64,000 nucleotides of DNA from contig NC_079880.1 in the NCBI RefSeq assembly GCF_029227915.1, positions 7,380,001 to 7,444,000 on the forward strand, given 5' to 3'. Position numbers and translations under genes: made by a program. Under the pieces are notes generated by a model. That model ran no database searches and was not told the origin of the DNA. It saw only the letters and a program-made list of their open reading frames with translations. This DNA is from Hydractinia symbiolongicarpus (Eukaryota; Cnidaria; Hydrozoa; Anthoathecata; Hydractiniidae). Below, one piece after another: positions 14,641 to 24,490 of the stretch (the first letter of the stretch is position 1; each line of letters begins with the position of its first letter).

Positions 14641-17340
14641 GGCCCCACAGTAAAAATAACTTATTTATCTAAATTTTTCAATGAACCGCTACCACATCGC
14701 CCATTGTACTCGCTGAGTTGCGGCAATCACGTCAAATTAAGAAGACTGTTATTTCTTGGAATCCAATTGTCTCACTTATAACATTTATAAGGTCACAGTC
14801 CAAAATCAGTTCAATTAAGTGCTACAGTCCATCGTTTCACTGTTAAATGCGATGCAACCTAGTAATACCGGAAAAATATCACGAAATACATTTGGGTACA
14901 AATATGTGACTCACTTGTTGTAACACAAACGGATTTATACTGTTAGAAATTCAATGAAATTGTGTTTTTGAATCTGTTGCTATTTCTTCAGAGCGCGATA
15001 ACGGCTACGATTGGTCCAACAGCACAAAATGACTTATTTGTCTACATTTTTGAATAAAGCGCTACCCCAGCGCCCCGTGTAATCGCTGAGTTCCGGTAAT
15101 CACGTCAAATAAAGAATAATGTTATTTCTTGAAGTCCAATTGTCTCCTTTATGACATTTATCAGGTCACAGTCCAAAGTTAGTTCAATTAAGTCCCACAG
15201 TCAATCGTTTCATTGTTAAAAGCGATGCAAGCTAGTAATTTCAGAAAAATATCGCTAAATACATGTTGGTACGAATATGTCACGCAACCGTTATAACACA
15301 AACGGACTGACACCGTGAGAAAGTGAATGAAATCTAGTTTTTGAAACTGTCGCTCTTTCTTCAGCGCGCGATAACGGCTAGGATTGGCCCCACAGTAAAA
15401 ATGACTTATTTATCTAAATTTTCAAGTGAACCGCTACCACAGCGCCCAGTGTAATTGCTGAGTTCTGACAATCACGTCAAATTAAGAAGAATGTTATTTC
15501 TTGGAATCCAATTGTCTCACTTATAACATTTATAAGGTCACAGTCCAAAATCAGTTCAATTAAGTGCTACAGTCCATCGTTTCACTGTTAAATGCGATGC
15601 AACCTAGTAATGTGAGAAAAAAATCGCTAAATACATGTTGGTACGAATATGTGACGCAACAGTTGTAACTGAAGTGGATTAATACCGTTAGAAAGTCAAT
15701 GAAATGTATTTTTTGAAACTGTCGCAATTTCTTCAGCGCGCGATAACGGCTAGGATTGGTCCCACAGTAAAAATAACTTATTTATCTAAATTTTTAAATA
15801 AAGCGCTACCACAGCGCCCAGTGTAATCGCTGAGTTCCGGCAATCACGTCAAATTAAGAAGACTGTTATTTCTTGGAGTCCAATGGTCTCATTTATCAGA
15901 TTTATCAGGTCACAGTCCAAAGTTAGTTCAATTAAGGCCCACAGTCCATCGTTTCATTGTTAAAAGCGATGCAACCTAGTAATATCAGAAAATATCGCTA
16001 AATAAATGTTGGTACGAATATGTGACCCAATCGTTGTAACTCAAACAGATTGACACCCTTAGAAAGTCAATGAATTGTACTTTTTGAAACTTTTGCTTTT
16101 TCGTCAGCGCGCGATAAGGGCTAGGATTGGTCCCACGGTAAAAAATGACTTATTTATCTAAATTTTAAATGAAGCGCTACCACAACGCCCAGTGTAATCG
16201 CTGAGTTCCGGCAATCATGTCAAATTAAGAAGAATGTTATTTCTTGGAATCCAATTGTCTCACTTATAACATTTATAAGGTCACAGTCCAAAATCAGTTC
16301 AATTAAGTGCTACAGTCCATCGTTTCACTGTTAAATGCGATGCAACCTAGTAATGTGAGAAAAAAATCGCTAAATACATGTTGGCACGAATATGTGACGC
16401 AACCGTTGTAACTGAAGTGGATTAATACCGTTAGAAAGTCAATGAAATGTAGTTTTTGAAACTGTCGCAATTTCTTCAGCGCGCGATAACGGCTAGGATT
16501 GGCCCCACAGTAAAAATAACTTATTTATCTAAATTTTTCAATGAACCGCTACCACATCGCCCATTGTACTCGCTGAGTTGCGGCAATCACGTCAAATTAA
16601 GAAGACTGTTATTTCTTGGAATCCAATTGTCTCACTTATAACATTTATAAGGTCACAGTCCAAAATCAGTTCAATTAAGTGCTACAGTCCATCGTTTCAC
16701 TGTTAAATGCGATGCAACCTAGTAATACCGGAAAAATATCACGAAATACATTTGGGTACAAATATGTGACGCAACTGTTGTAACACAAACGGATTTATAC
16801 TGTTAGAAATTCATTGAAATTTAGTTTTTGAATCTGTTGCTATTTCTTCAGAGCGCGATAACGGCTACGATTGGTCCAACAGCACAAAATGACTTATTTG
16901 TCTACATTTTTGAATAAAGCGCTACCCCAGCGCCACGTGTAATCGCTGAGTTCCGGTAATCACGTCAAATTAAGAATAATGTTATTTCTTGAAGACCAAT
17001 TGTGTCCTTTATGACATTTATCAGGTCACAGTCCAAAGTTAGTTCAATTAAGTCCCACAGTCAATCGTTTCATTGTTAAAAGCGATGCAAGCTAGTAATG
17101 TCAGAAAAATATCGCTAAATACATGTTGGTACGAATATGTCAGGCAACCGTTATAACACAAACGGACTCACACCGTGAGAAAGTCAATGAAATCTAGTTT
17201 TTGAAACTGTCGCTCTTTCTTCAGCGCGCGATAACGGCTAGGATTGGCCCCACAGTAAAAATAACTTATTTATCTAAATTTTTCAATGAACCGCTACCAC
17301 AGCGCCCAGTGTAATCGCTGAGTTCCGGCAATCACGTCAA
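13000..17340. repeat. Five-monomer higher-order repeat (1,860 bp)
   Basis: Variant monomers recur at exactly 1,860 bp (5 x 372). The variant ACGAAATACATTTGGGTACA sits at 13021, 14881 and 16741, and an identical 61-codon chance frame occurs at 14596 and 16456. The first two units are nearly identical, while the third drifts. This is the usual sign of recent homogenisation by unequal exchange. Confidence 0.85.
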
Positions 17341-18710
17341 ATTAAGAAGACTGTTATTTCTTGGAGTCCAATGGTCTCATTTATCACATTTATCAGGTCA
17401 CAGTCCAAAGTTAGTTCAATTAAGGCCCACAGTCCATCGTTTCATTGTTAAAAGCGATGCAACCTAGTAATATCAGAAAAAGATCGCTAAATACATGTTG
17501 GTACGAATATGTGACCCAATCGTTGTAACTCAAACAGATTGACACCCTTAGAAAGTCAATGAAATGTACTTTTTGAAACTGTCGCTAATTCTTCAGCGCG
17601 TGATAACGGCTAGGATTAGTCCCACAGTAAAAATTGACTGATTTATCTAAATTTTTAAATGAAGCGCTATCAAAGCGCCCAGTATTATCGCTGAGTGTCG
17701 GCAATCATGTCAAATTAAGAAGAATGTTATTTCTTGAAATCCAATTGTCTCCTTTATCACATTTATCAGGTCACAGTCCAAAGTTAGTTCAATTAAGTCC
17801 CACAGTCAATCGTTTCATTGTTAAAAGTGATGCAACCTAGTAATATCAGAAGAATATCGCTAATACGAATATTTGACCCAACCGCTGTAACTCAAACGGA
17901 CTGACACCGTTAGAAAGTCAATGAAATGTAGTTTTTGAAACTGTCGCTTTTTCTTCAGCGCGCGATAAGGGCTAGGATTGGTCCCACGGTAAAAAATGAC
18001 TTATTTATCTAAATTTTTAAATGAAGCGCTACCACAGCGCCCAGTGTAATCGCTGAGTTCCAGCAATCACGTCAAATTAAGAAGAATGTTATTTCTTGGA
18101 GTCCAATTGTCTCATTTCTCCCATTTATCAGGTCTCAGTCCAAAGTTAGTTCAATTAACTCCCACAGTCAATCGTTTCACTGTTAAAAGCGATACAACCT
18201 AGTAATACCGGAAAGATATCACGAAATACATTTGGGTACAAATATGTGACTCACTCCTTGTAACACAAACGGATTTATACTGTTAGAAATTCAATGAAAT
18301 TTAGTTTTTGAATCTGTTGCTAATTCTTCAGAGCGCGATAACGGCTACGATTGGTCCAACAGCACAAAATGACTTATTTGTCTACATTTTGGAATAAAGC
18401 GCTACCCCAGCGCCCAGTGAAATCGCTGAGTTCCGGCAATCATGTCAAGTTAAGAAGAATGTTATTTCTTGGAGTGCGATTGTCTCACTTATCACATTTA
18501 TAAGGTCATAGTCCAAAGTTAGTTCAATTAAGTCCCACAGTCAATTCTTTCATTGTTAAAGGCGATGCAACCAAGTAATACCAGAAAAATATCGCTAAAT
18601 ACATGTTGGTACGAGCATGTGACCCGACCGTTGTAACTGAAGCGGATTAATACCGTTAGAAAGTCAATGAAATGTAGTTTTTGAAACTGTCGCAACTTCT
18701 TCAGCGCGCA

Positions 18711-18715
18711 ATAAG
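18711..18715. repeat. Left target-site duplication of Polinton 1 (ATAAG)
   Basis: ATAAG directly precedes the left TIR and is repeated directly after the right TIR. Satellite monomers carry GATAAGGGCTAGG here, so the element inserted into a monomer. The shared word is 5 bp, whereas Polintons normally duplicate 6 bp. Confidence 0.7.
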
Positions 18716-18989
18716 AGAGATAGGAAAACCCCAATGTTAGGACAGACCCCGTTAGCACTTTACCATTCCACGTCAAATTATGGATCATCCCCGTCAAATC
18801 AACGATAGAAGAGTCGATAAAATCAATGTGCACTTTACCACTTTACGTCAAATAAGCGGGCATGCTCTATAATATCTGTCCAAAACCCCCTCCCCGGCCG
18901 CGTCCCCCCGGGCCCCTCCCCACCCTCCCCGTCCCATGGGTCCCTACCCACCCTCATCTGTCGTGCCTTATAATTTATAGTGTTATGTG
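18716..18989. repeat. Left terminal inverted repeat of Polinton 1 (274 bp)
   Basis: It pairs with 34713-34986 without gaps, with one mismatch seen (AACGATAG here, AAAGATAG in the partner). It starts AGAGATAGG. The outer half holds a 24-bp direct repeat (18755-18778 and 18830-18853, three differences) that begins GCACTTTACCA and ends CGTCAAAT. A third CGTCAAAT is at 18792. The inner half (about 18885-18955) is a strongly C-rich block with long C runs, so the opposite strand has many G runs. TIRs are the presumed sites of integrase recognition and protein-primed replication start. Confidence 0.95.
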
Positions 18990-18994
18990 TGTCT

Positions 18995-19019
18995 ATCTTT
19001 ACCAGAAACAAGTAAAGAT
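18995..19019 (-). terminator. Stem-loop at the 3' end of the 19039-19374 gene
   Basis: The arms are ATCTTTAC and GTAAAGAT, with a 9-nt loop, just inside the TIR and 19 nt past the stop codon. Twenty-four of its 25 bases match the reverse complement of the hairpin at 27940-27964, so it is a repeated element rather than a chance palindrome. A role in RNA 3'-end formation is inferred. Confidence 0.55.
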
Positions 19020-19038
19020 GATTGCAACATTGCAAGGT

Positions 19039-19374
19039 TTAGCGCCACATAATGTCATAACTGAAGAATTGATTTTGATGATTATTTTGAGATTGTTTGA
19101 GACCATTTGATCTGACAAAGGCATCACCCTTGAAACTATAATCCTTTAATTCATCACAAAGTCTTGCGGGCAACCATGTCTTATATTTATTTCCCATTCT
19201 ATCTTGAACCTCCGCATACATAGTTTTTTCAGAAAGAGCACCAGGTCTTGATATTTCCATCTCTTTCACATATTTAACAAGGTAAATATCGTTTTTAGGC
19301 AGCTCTCTCCACTTTATGATCGGAGTAACTTGTTCTATGTTTTGTTCAAATTCTTCAACTGTTGGAAAAGCCAT
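19039..19374 (-). CDS. Conserved-looking small protein, 111 aa, function unknown
   Basis: I do not recognise the family with certainty. The protein is soluble-looking, with no signal peptide or membrane segment. It starts MAFPTVEEFEQ and has alternating polar and hydrophobic segments (YAEVQDRMGNKYKTWLP) that would suit a small beta-rich, OB-like nucleic-acid-binding fold; that fold is inference only. I chose the ATG at 19374 because it has a good context (ACAATGG); the frame upstream offers only a GTG. It is the leftmost gene, transcribed toward the TIR. Its 263-bp upstream gap holds three copies of TTTTACATA at about 19480-19507 and otherwise nothing I can identify. No counterpart is seen in the visible part of Polinton 2. 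Confidence 0.7.
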   Translation of the reverse strand: MAFPTVEEFEQNIEQVTPIIKWRELPKNDIYLVKYVKEMEISRPGALSEKTMYAEVQDRMGNKYKTWLPARLCDELKDYSFKGDAFVRSNGLKQSQNNHQNQFFSYDIMWR

Positions 19375-19637
19375 TGTGTTTATATTCACGATTACATCTC
19401 TTTATACCACTTTATAGATTCTATCGGAAAGCAGTTTTTGTTATCTACCATCTGTCAATCAAACGCTTATAACAATAGGATTTTACATATTTTACATATT
19501 TTACATACCAGAAAGTTGTTTACATAAGAAAAAAGTTAAAACGAAAGTAGCCGTTGCTAAGGATATTTGGTATGTAAGGAATGCATTGTTTCTCTATTGT
19601 TATTCTGTCTTGATTGGCATTTAATTGACGTCATTCT

Positions 19638-20825
19638 TTATCTAAACAAATACCATATGAAATAACCTGTTGTCATAACAATCACAAGAGCGACCTTCTC
19701 ATCTTCGTGTGTAGGAGGAGTATCTTTGTGGTAAGGTGCAGTAATGTGTTTATCTGTAGTAATGTGTTTATCTGTAGTATCCACGTGGTGTACGGTAATG
19801 TGTTTATCAGGATGATCGGGTGTTACAGGCTTCTTTTTAGTTATCTTATGTGATTCGGTAACATTGATCTTTCGATTGATACCAATGGTAAGATCTTCAC
19901 CCGATATCAAAATCTTGCTGTTGTAACCTACCACCCCTGTCTTAATTCTTAGATTCATGTCACTAGGTAACATATAAATACCTTGTCCAACCGAATAATC
20001 AACCTTACTTGAAGCGTAGTTTAACGTATCCTGATAACGTTTAATGTCCTCCTGAATATCGACCCTACGGTTAACAATGTCCTCAAGGTTATTCATAAAA
20101 ACTTTTTGGGCGGTCAGAGCACTTGAATCATTACCGAGGATGGAGGATCGCGCTGAGGCTTGAGAACTAAGAACAAGATATGCATAGGCCCTGACACTGC
20201 TCGAGATCTTCACAAGGCCCGTTTTTGTAAATCCATCGGATTTTTCCACAATCCACCGCGTCATGGAGTCGTTTGTGAAATAACTTAACCCCGGAGTCGG
20301 ATATTCTTTACGTCTTTTTTGATATGAGCTGAAAAAGTTCTGACCCCTGTATTTCATGGGGTTGGGATCAACTCCATAATCGCCGCAGATTTTTAAAAAC
20401 TCCTCATTTGAATAGGGATTGTCGTATCGATTGAAGCTATCCTCAAAGGGTAGAGGTGTCTGTAGGCGCTTAATGATTCGCCTAATGTGATAATACACAT
20501 GAAAACGATATATTGACCTGACCATAGATCTACCATCCTTCAGGTGTTCCGAACTTACCCCACAGGCACTTGAAGCGCACCAAGTGGCGAAATTTAGCTG
20601 GGTTTGCCATAATCTAAAAGGTTGCTCATTCCAAATTCTCATACGTTGCGCGTTATGACTAAGTTCATAATTGGTAAAAATATTAGGAAAGGAAGCGGGG
20701 AAAGAGCCACTTTCAGACACAATAATGGCCTGTTTGTACAGATCCCTAGCGCTCAATATTTGAAGATCCCGCCCCCCATTTGGCTTATATGCCGCATTCG
20801 GGTTATATCTGAAAATGTCATCCAT
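19638..20825 (-). CDS. C-terminally membrane-anchored structural-type protein, 395 aa
   Basis: This gene is conserved between the two elements: the 392-aa protein at 61194-62372 shares FHVYYH-RRI, Y-NPYS, the CG-YG-DPN stretch, MYMLPSDMNLRI and VGYN--ILI in the same order. The first roughly 310 residues are probably globular. Residues 335-375 are a His/Thr/Asp-rich tail with repeats of TTDKHIT. One hydrophobic segment (VALVIVMTTGYFIWYLF) ends the protein, giving a tail-anchor layout. There is no catalytic motif. In both elements it is divergently paired with the candidate minor capsid gene, so a virion or membrane-linked structural role is inferred. The ATG is clear. The function is unknown to me. 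Confidence 0.88.
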   Translation of the reverse strand: MDDIFRYNPNAAYKPNGGRDLQILSARDLYKQAIIVSESGSFPASFPNIFTNYELSHNAQRMRIWNEQPFRLWQTQLNFATWCASSACGVSSEHLKDGRSMVRSIYRFHVYYHIRRIIKRLQTPLPFEDSFNRYDNPYSNEEFLKICGDYGVDPNPMKYRGQNFFSSYQKRRKEYPTPGLSYFTNDSMTRWIVEKSDGFTKTGLVKISSSVRAYAYLVLSSQASARSSILGNDSSALTAQKVFMNNLEDIVNRRVDIQEDIKRYQDTLNYASSKVDYSVGQGIYMLPSDMNLRIKTGVVGYNSKILISGEDLTIGINRKINVTESHKITKKKPVTPDHPDKHITVHHVDTTDKHITTDKHITAPYHKDTPPTHEDEKVALVIVMTTGYFIWYLFR

Positions 20826-20863
20826 TCTTTGATTTAAATATATTCACAATCTCTAATATAATA
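20826..20863. promoter_or_regulatory. 38-bp divergent promoter region
   Basis: Only 38 bp separate the start codons of the 395-aa (-) and 187-aa (+) genes. The gap is almost pure A/T, with GATTTAAATATATTC and CTAATATAATA immediately before the plus-strand ATG. Any promoters must overlap and the 5' leaders must be very short. Confidence 0.55.
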
Positions 20864-21427
20864 ATGTATATCACAATAAAGGACGTAAATAGCGAGAAGA
20901 AAATCTATTTGTATCAACCGATAGACAACTCACATGGTACAAAGGAGGTTGCGATCGTGGAGACGTTTTCAGATAATGTCACATATGTAGCTACAGCTCC
21001 AATAGATATACCCTCGGCCGATGGAGTTACCACGGTTAGGTTACAACAGGGTCAGCACTACACGGGTAGGGAGTTGAATTCAATCGTGAGAGGTGATGTA
21101 AAATCAACACAACTAGCTAGAAACTCTAAGTTGAGTAAAATATTCAATATGGAGGGTGTAACGGAACTACATTTTAATCTTAATGAATTGGATAACTCGT
21201 TAAATCTTAAAGATGGTGAATATAGCAACAACCTGATGACATATCATATATCCGAGTATGGTGGTGATTTTACATATATTGAACCGAAAAATCCGCAATA
21301 TAAGAAACTAAAGAAAGGTTTACTTCAATCACTTACCATGAGAGTCACAGGTCAGGATGGTAAGGTGCTATGGGGTGGTATGAAGACAGCAGTTACCCTA
21401 CACATAAGAGATACGGCGGACAGATGA
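20864..21427 (+). CDS. Candidate minor capsid (penton-like) protein, 187 aa
   Basis: The protein is beta-rich with no membrane segment. Its C-terminus (roughly residues 150-187: LLQSLTMRVTGQDGKVLWGG, then VTLHIR) resembles the last strands of a jelly roll. The assignment rests mostly on position: it lies directly upstream of the capsid gene and is divergently paired with the 395-aa gene, as its counterpart at 62389-63060 is in Polinton 2. Sequence similarity between the two is weak by eye. Polintons normally carry a single-jelly-roll penton protein of about this size. An unrelated beta-rich virion protein is the alternative. Confidence 0.55.
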   Translation: MYITIKDVNSEKKIYLYQPIDNSHGTKEVAIVETFSDNVTYVATAPIDIPSADGVTTVRLQQGQHYTGRELNSIVRGDVKSTQLARNSKLSKIFNMEGVTELHFNLNELDNSLNLKDGEYSNNLMTYHISEYGGDFTYIEPKNPQYKKLKKGLLQSLTMRVTGQDGKVLWGGMKTAVTLHIRDTADR

Positions 21428-21482
21428 TACAATAGCATTAACCGAATTAAAGTAAAATAAAATAAAAGTAATATGGAATAGC

Positions 21483-22803
21483 ATGGAATACGGGAAAAAG
21501 TTAAACCCAGAGCGTTCACTTAGGATCGCACATGGCGTAAAAAGGAACGCATCAAAAAGTAATTGTCACTCACAACCCAAGTGAGATTGATCAGAACCAG
21601 TTACTCCTGATTAGGTTCCCTAATTTAGGTAACGATGATGTCATTGTTCCTGGTACTTCGAAAATAAGTTTCGACGTTGAACTCGAGTCAAAAGTCGACA
21701 CGAAGAGAACATTGGTCTCTAACATAGGGAGGGCAATTGTTAAAAAGCTAGCTATCAAGTTCGAGGGTACCGAGATTCTGAGCATTGATGACTTTGATCT
21801 TTTCGGGTGCTACAGAGATTTATGGTTAACCAAGTCTGAAAAAAGAAATGCAATAAGACAAGGTATCATCTTTGATGAAGGGTGCACGGAAAATTGCATG
21901 AAACTGAGAGTTGGAGCCGCGGATAAAGACGCATCGGAGGTAGCGGACAAAGCAATCTATGATGCATACAAAAACAAGTTCACCATACCGCTGGATTTTG
22001 AAATGTTAGATAGCACGATCCCATATTATCAGGCTGGATTAGGTAATAGGCTGTGTTATGAGATAACATTCAACAATTATGACAGGGTAGTATTATCAAC
22101 ACCAACCAAACCTTCCGGTGCCACATCGGCACCCGCGCCGGATGCTAAATACAAAATCTCCAACATATCTCTCGAATATGAGATTGTGACACAACCCACA
22201 CTCGCCAGATTCATTTCAAATGAATACCAAAACATGGCCGTACTCTATGACAGATTTCTGAGACATAGACAAATTAGGGTGGATAAGTCGGACACAACGT
22301 GGAATTGGTCATTCAATACACCGTGCAAGTCCCTGAAGGGTATATTGGTTCTGTTTGAGGAAGAGAAAGCTTACAAACGAGATACCGGTAGGTTCTACAA
22401 TCCTAAGATCAAAAAGGTATCCGCCATAGTTGAGGGTAAGCCTAACCAACTTTTCGCTCAGGGGATGCAACCGTTTGAGCATTATGGTGAAATATGCAAG
22501 TATTTCGCAGAGGGCAAGCAAAAGGACAGCAACGCCGGTGAAATACAGAAACATCTGCAACTACATGATGTGAAGGTCGCGGACTACCTAACCACGAAAT
22601 ATGCTCTATGGCTGGATTTCAGAACCATAGATGAAAACTCACTGCACGGGACCGGCCGACGGATTGAAAATGCGAGCAAGGGGATCACACTGCAAGTTGA
22701 AAAGACGGCCGAAACCGCGGGATCCTTAAACGCCTACATATATCTAATCATGGATGCTCAATTAAATATTCAAAACGGTGAAATTATGGATGTACTATAT
22801 TAA
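21483..22803 (+). pseudogene. Major capsid protein (double-jelly-roll type), frameshifted near the N-terminus
   Basis: The frame from 21541 to 22803 (about 420 codons) aligns along its length with the Polinton 2 capsid. Shared features are KRT-VSNIG-A--, the CYRDLWL/VYRDLWL block, PYYQ/PFYQ-GL--RL, NPKI-K-S--VEG, HG-GR and a C-terminal DAQLNI. This frame has no usable ATG until 21898, and its upstream reading meets TAA at 21538-21540. The natural N-terminus (starting at ATG 21483, with similarity around YGKKLNP) lies in another frame. One extra base, probably in an A run between 21538 and 21558, accounts for the break. It forms the icosahedral shell in Polinton-type viruses. The gene precedes the ATPase by 1 bp. 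The lesion may be real, a sequencing error or, less likely, programmed. Confidence 0.88.
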
Positions 22804-22804
22804 G

Positions 22805-23401
22805 ATGGACTACATGAAAGATCCTCACACGGCACTATTCGTCGGTCCAACGGGCTGCGGAAAATCCAAACGCGTAGTAACACTACTAGAGAGTGAATAC
22901 TTTGATCACTTCGATTTCATTGTGATTATATGTCCAACATTAAGATGGAACAAGACATATATGGGGAGTAACTGGTTCTGGAGGGATAGATATGTGATTC
23001 TAATTGAGCCCATGGGTATGTTGTACGAATGGATTCAAAAGATGACGGATTTCTGTGCCGGATACAAAACATTATTCCTGATCGATGACATCATCGCGGA
23101 TGAGAAACTGGACAAAAAGAGGCAACCGCTTCTGGAGCTGGCCATCAGCGGTCGGCATCGAAACCACTCCATGTGGCTACTCACACAATCATACACCGCG
23201 ATACCGAAGAACTTACGAAGGCAGGCAAAAATGTTATATGTGTGGTATCCGAAGGACAGACATGATCTCGCAACCATCCACGAAGAGAATGATGTCATTG
23301 AATCGTCGGAGATCCAGAAGGTTAAGGAAAGGTTGAAAGATGGCAAATATACACATTTAGTCATGAGGATGGAACATCCACGAACCCACGTGATTTGCTA
23401 G
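22805..23401 (+). CDS. A32/FtsK-like genome-packaging ATPase, 198 aa
   Basis: A P-loop ATPase of the type that pumps viral DNA into preformed capsids. Walker A is GPTGCGKS at residues 14-21. Walker B is LFLIDD at 90-95. A sensor-like LLTQSY lies near 125-130, followed by a conserved VWYPK---D---IHEENDVI tail shared with Polinton 2. I chose the ATG at 22805 because the upstream frame begins only at a GTG and this ATG has a strong context (AAGATGG). Its start falls 1 bp after the capsid stop, so the two genes form a packaging unit. The gene is intact and near the usual length for the small Polinton ATPases. Confidence 0.92.
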   Translation: MDYMKDPHTALFVGPTGCGKSKRVVTLLESEYFDHFDFIVIICPTLRWNKTYMGSNWFWRDRYVILIEPMGMLYEWIQKMTDFCAGYKTLFLIDDIIADEKLDKKRQPLLELAISGRHRNHSMWLLTQSYTAIPKNLRRQAKMLYVWYPKDRHDLATIHEENDVIESSEIQKVKERLKDGKYTHLVMRMEHPRTHVIC

Positions 23402-23412
23402 AATTGGCATTT

Positions 23413-23437
23413 TTTGTTACAAGACTCTTGTAACAAA
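23413..23437 (+). terminator. Stem-loop after the ATPase gene
   Basis: A perfect 11-bp stem with a 3-nt loop, 11 nt past the ATPase stop. The arms are TTTGTTACAAG and CTTGTAACAAA, preceded by a T run. Two other Polinton 1 hairpins (29328 and 30253) share the TTGTTAC...GTAACAA arms. A 3'-end or transcription-stop role is inferred. Confidence 0.55.
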
Positions 23438-23472
23438 TCTATAGGAAAACTACAGCACTATACTGTAGTACT

Positions 23473-24087
23473 ATGATAGAATATATAAATTTCATATTAC
23501 TGGTGATAGCTGTAGTGCTATTGCTGGTATTGGTTAGTTTCTGTCTTTTTTGTATTAAAAAATACCTATCGCTATTGAAAATGGCTGAGACCGCAATTGA
23601 CAACCTAATTTTTATCGATGAACGGGATGACCGGGATGATGGGAAGAGACAGAAATTGCTCGAGTGCGTGCTGACCGGAAATAGCAAGCTATATCTGGGG
23701 AAGATGTATACGGAGGCGGAGATCCAGAAGCTCAAGAATGATGAGGTGGATAAACTGTTCACCATATACGAGGCTAAACTATCCGGTCAAATGGTAAAGT
23801 CTTTAGGACAGTCAATAATCCACATGTACTCCATGGGCGCCTGTACAGCCCTGGGTATAAAAAATCAAAAGGCTCTGAGTGATGACCTGGAGAATGATCC
23901 GTTCCTAAACTCGGCACTCCAAAGGTTCATATGTGATCTATATTATAAGTTCGGATTACTACTATCACCAATCAGCGTAGGTTTAATAACAGGTAGGCAT
24001 TATATCGCGGGAAAAAATTTAAACAATATCGATACGGATACTAAAGATGTCGGATACTCCAGTTCAGGTGACAACGAAGAATCCTAA
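23473..24087 (+). CDS. N-terminally anchored membrane protein, 204 aa
   Basis: A strong hydrophobic segment spans residues 5-28 (FILLVIAVVLLLVLVSFCLF), followed by a basic stop (KKY) and a helical soluble domain. The Polinton 2 protein at 53438-54058 has the same plan and shared blocks (SIIHMY versus AISMYA, and DDLENDPFLNSAL versus KDIEEDPIIKDSM). A second weakly hydrophobic stretch lies at about 160-175. The tail is acidic (SSSGDNEES). The type I/III topology would put the bulk on one side of the membrane. The function is unknown; conservation across two rearranged elements argues for a core, perhaps virion-membrane or entry/exit, role. Its last 41 bases overlap the next gene in another frame. 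Confidence 0.85.
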   Translation: MIEYINFILLVIAVVLLLVLVSFCLFCIKKYLSLLKMAETAIDNLIFIDERDDRDDGKRQKLLECVLTGNSKLYLGKMYTEAEIQKLKNDEVDKLFTIYEAKLSGQMVKSLGQSIIHMYSMGACTALGIKNQKALSDDLENDPFLNSALQRFICDLYYKFGLLLSPISVGLITGRHYIAGKNLNNIDTDTKDVGYSSSGDNEES

Positions 24088-24430
24088 AAAGGTTGAGGCC
24101 GGTAAGAGGGTGGCCGAATTCAACCGCAAACAGAGGGAAGACTATAAAAGATTGCTCATGGCACAGAAGGAGATACAGTCGGCACCTCAGACACAAACCC
24201 CGCCGGCACCTCAGACACACTCAGCACCTCAGACACAGTTGGAGGATCCTAAGGATATTGTCATTGATGATTCTGTGACAGATGGCCCTAAACACGGTGT
24301 AGTGAACTACACAATAATGGGTGGTGGTGTGATAGTTATGCTACTAATTGGAGCGTTGGTGGTCTATAAAAATAAGGTGAAGGGTACCCCACCAAGTAAC
24401 TCAGGTAATAAAAACTATGAGAATAAGTAA
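24047..24430 (+). CDS. Small single-pass membrane protein with N-terminal basic motif, 127 aa
   Basis: Residues 12-33 form a basic helix (VEAGKRVAEFNRKQREDYKR) that also occurs in the Polinton 2 protein at 54646-55047 (AAGKRLAEWNRKNKADL). A Pro/Gln/Thr spacer follows, with three repeats of APQTQ/APQTH at 45-63. One hydrophobic segment at about 93-108 (VIVMLLIGALVVY) is followed by a lysine-rich tail. The start codon lies within the preceding gene, giving a 41-bp overlap. The function is unknown. A basic head, flexible linker and anchor suggest a protein tethering nucleic acid or another protein to a membrane, which is inference. Confidence 0.82.
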   Translation: MSDTPVQVTTKNPKKVEAGKRVAEFNRKQREDYKRLLMAQKEIQSAPQTQTPPAPQTHSAPQTQLEDPKDIVIDDSVTDGPKHGVVNYTIMGGGVIVMLLIGALVVYKNKVKGTPPSNSGNKNYENK

Positions 24431-24490
24431 GCTTGAAATGGAATAAAGGGATAATATCGCGATACTATAATCTTGAAGTAAATATAAGAC

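Larger units (their letters stand above)
1..18709. repeat. Tandem satellite array, block A (about 372-bp monomer)
   Basis: This block is about 50 head-to-tail copies of an AT-rich monomer with a period of 372-374 bp. The landmark CGCTGAGTTCCGGCAATCA recurs about every 372 bp, for example near 1070, 1442 and 1816. Every monomer keeps a short hairpin with arms GCGCT and AGCGC, and two CCCACAG motifs roughly half a monomer apart. Copies diverge by roughly 5-20 percent and show small deletions and duplications, for example the lost stretch near 6900. No gene is supported here; the short open frames are satellite sequence read through by chance. The array runs off the left edge of the window, so its true size is unknown. 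Confidence 0.97.

Noticed and set aside
14596-16641. Identical 61-codon open frames in the satellite (14596 and 16456), and others at 4221, 4967, 17634, 18528, 35693 and 41137
   Set aside because: They are the same satellite monomer phases staying open by chance; identity reflects the 1,860-bp higher-order repeat, not protein conservation.
1-18709. CENP-B-box-like motif in the satellite (TTC...CGG near CTTCAGCGCGCGATAACGG)
   Set aside because: The core positions do not fit the TTCG-4N-A-2N-CGGG spacing.
18862-19110. 82-aa plus and 66-aa minus frames across the TIR
   Set aside because: They are chance frames in the C-rich TIR block; the inverse copy at the right end is non-coding apart from the PolB tail.
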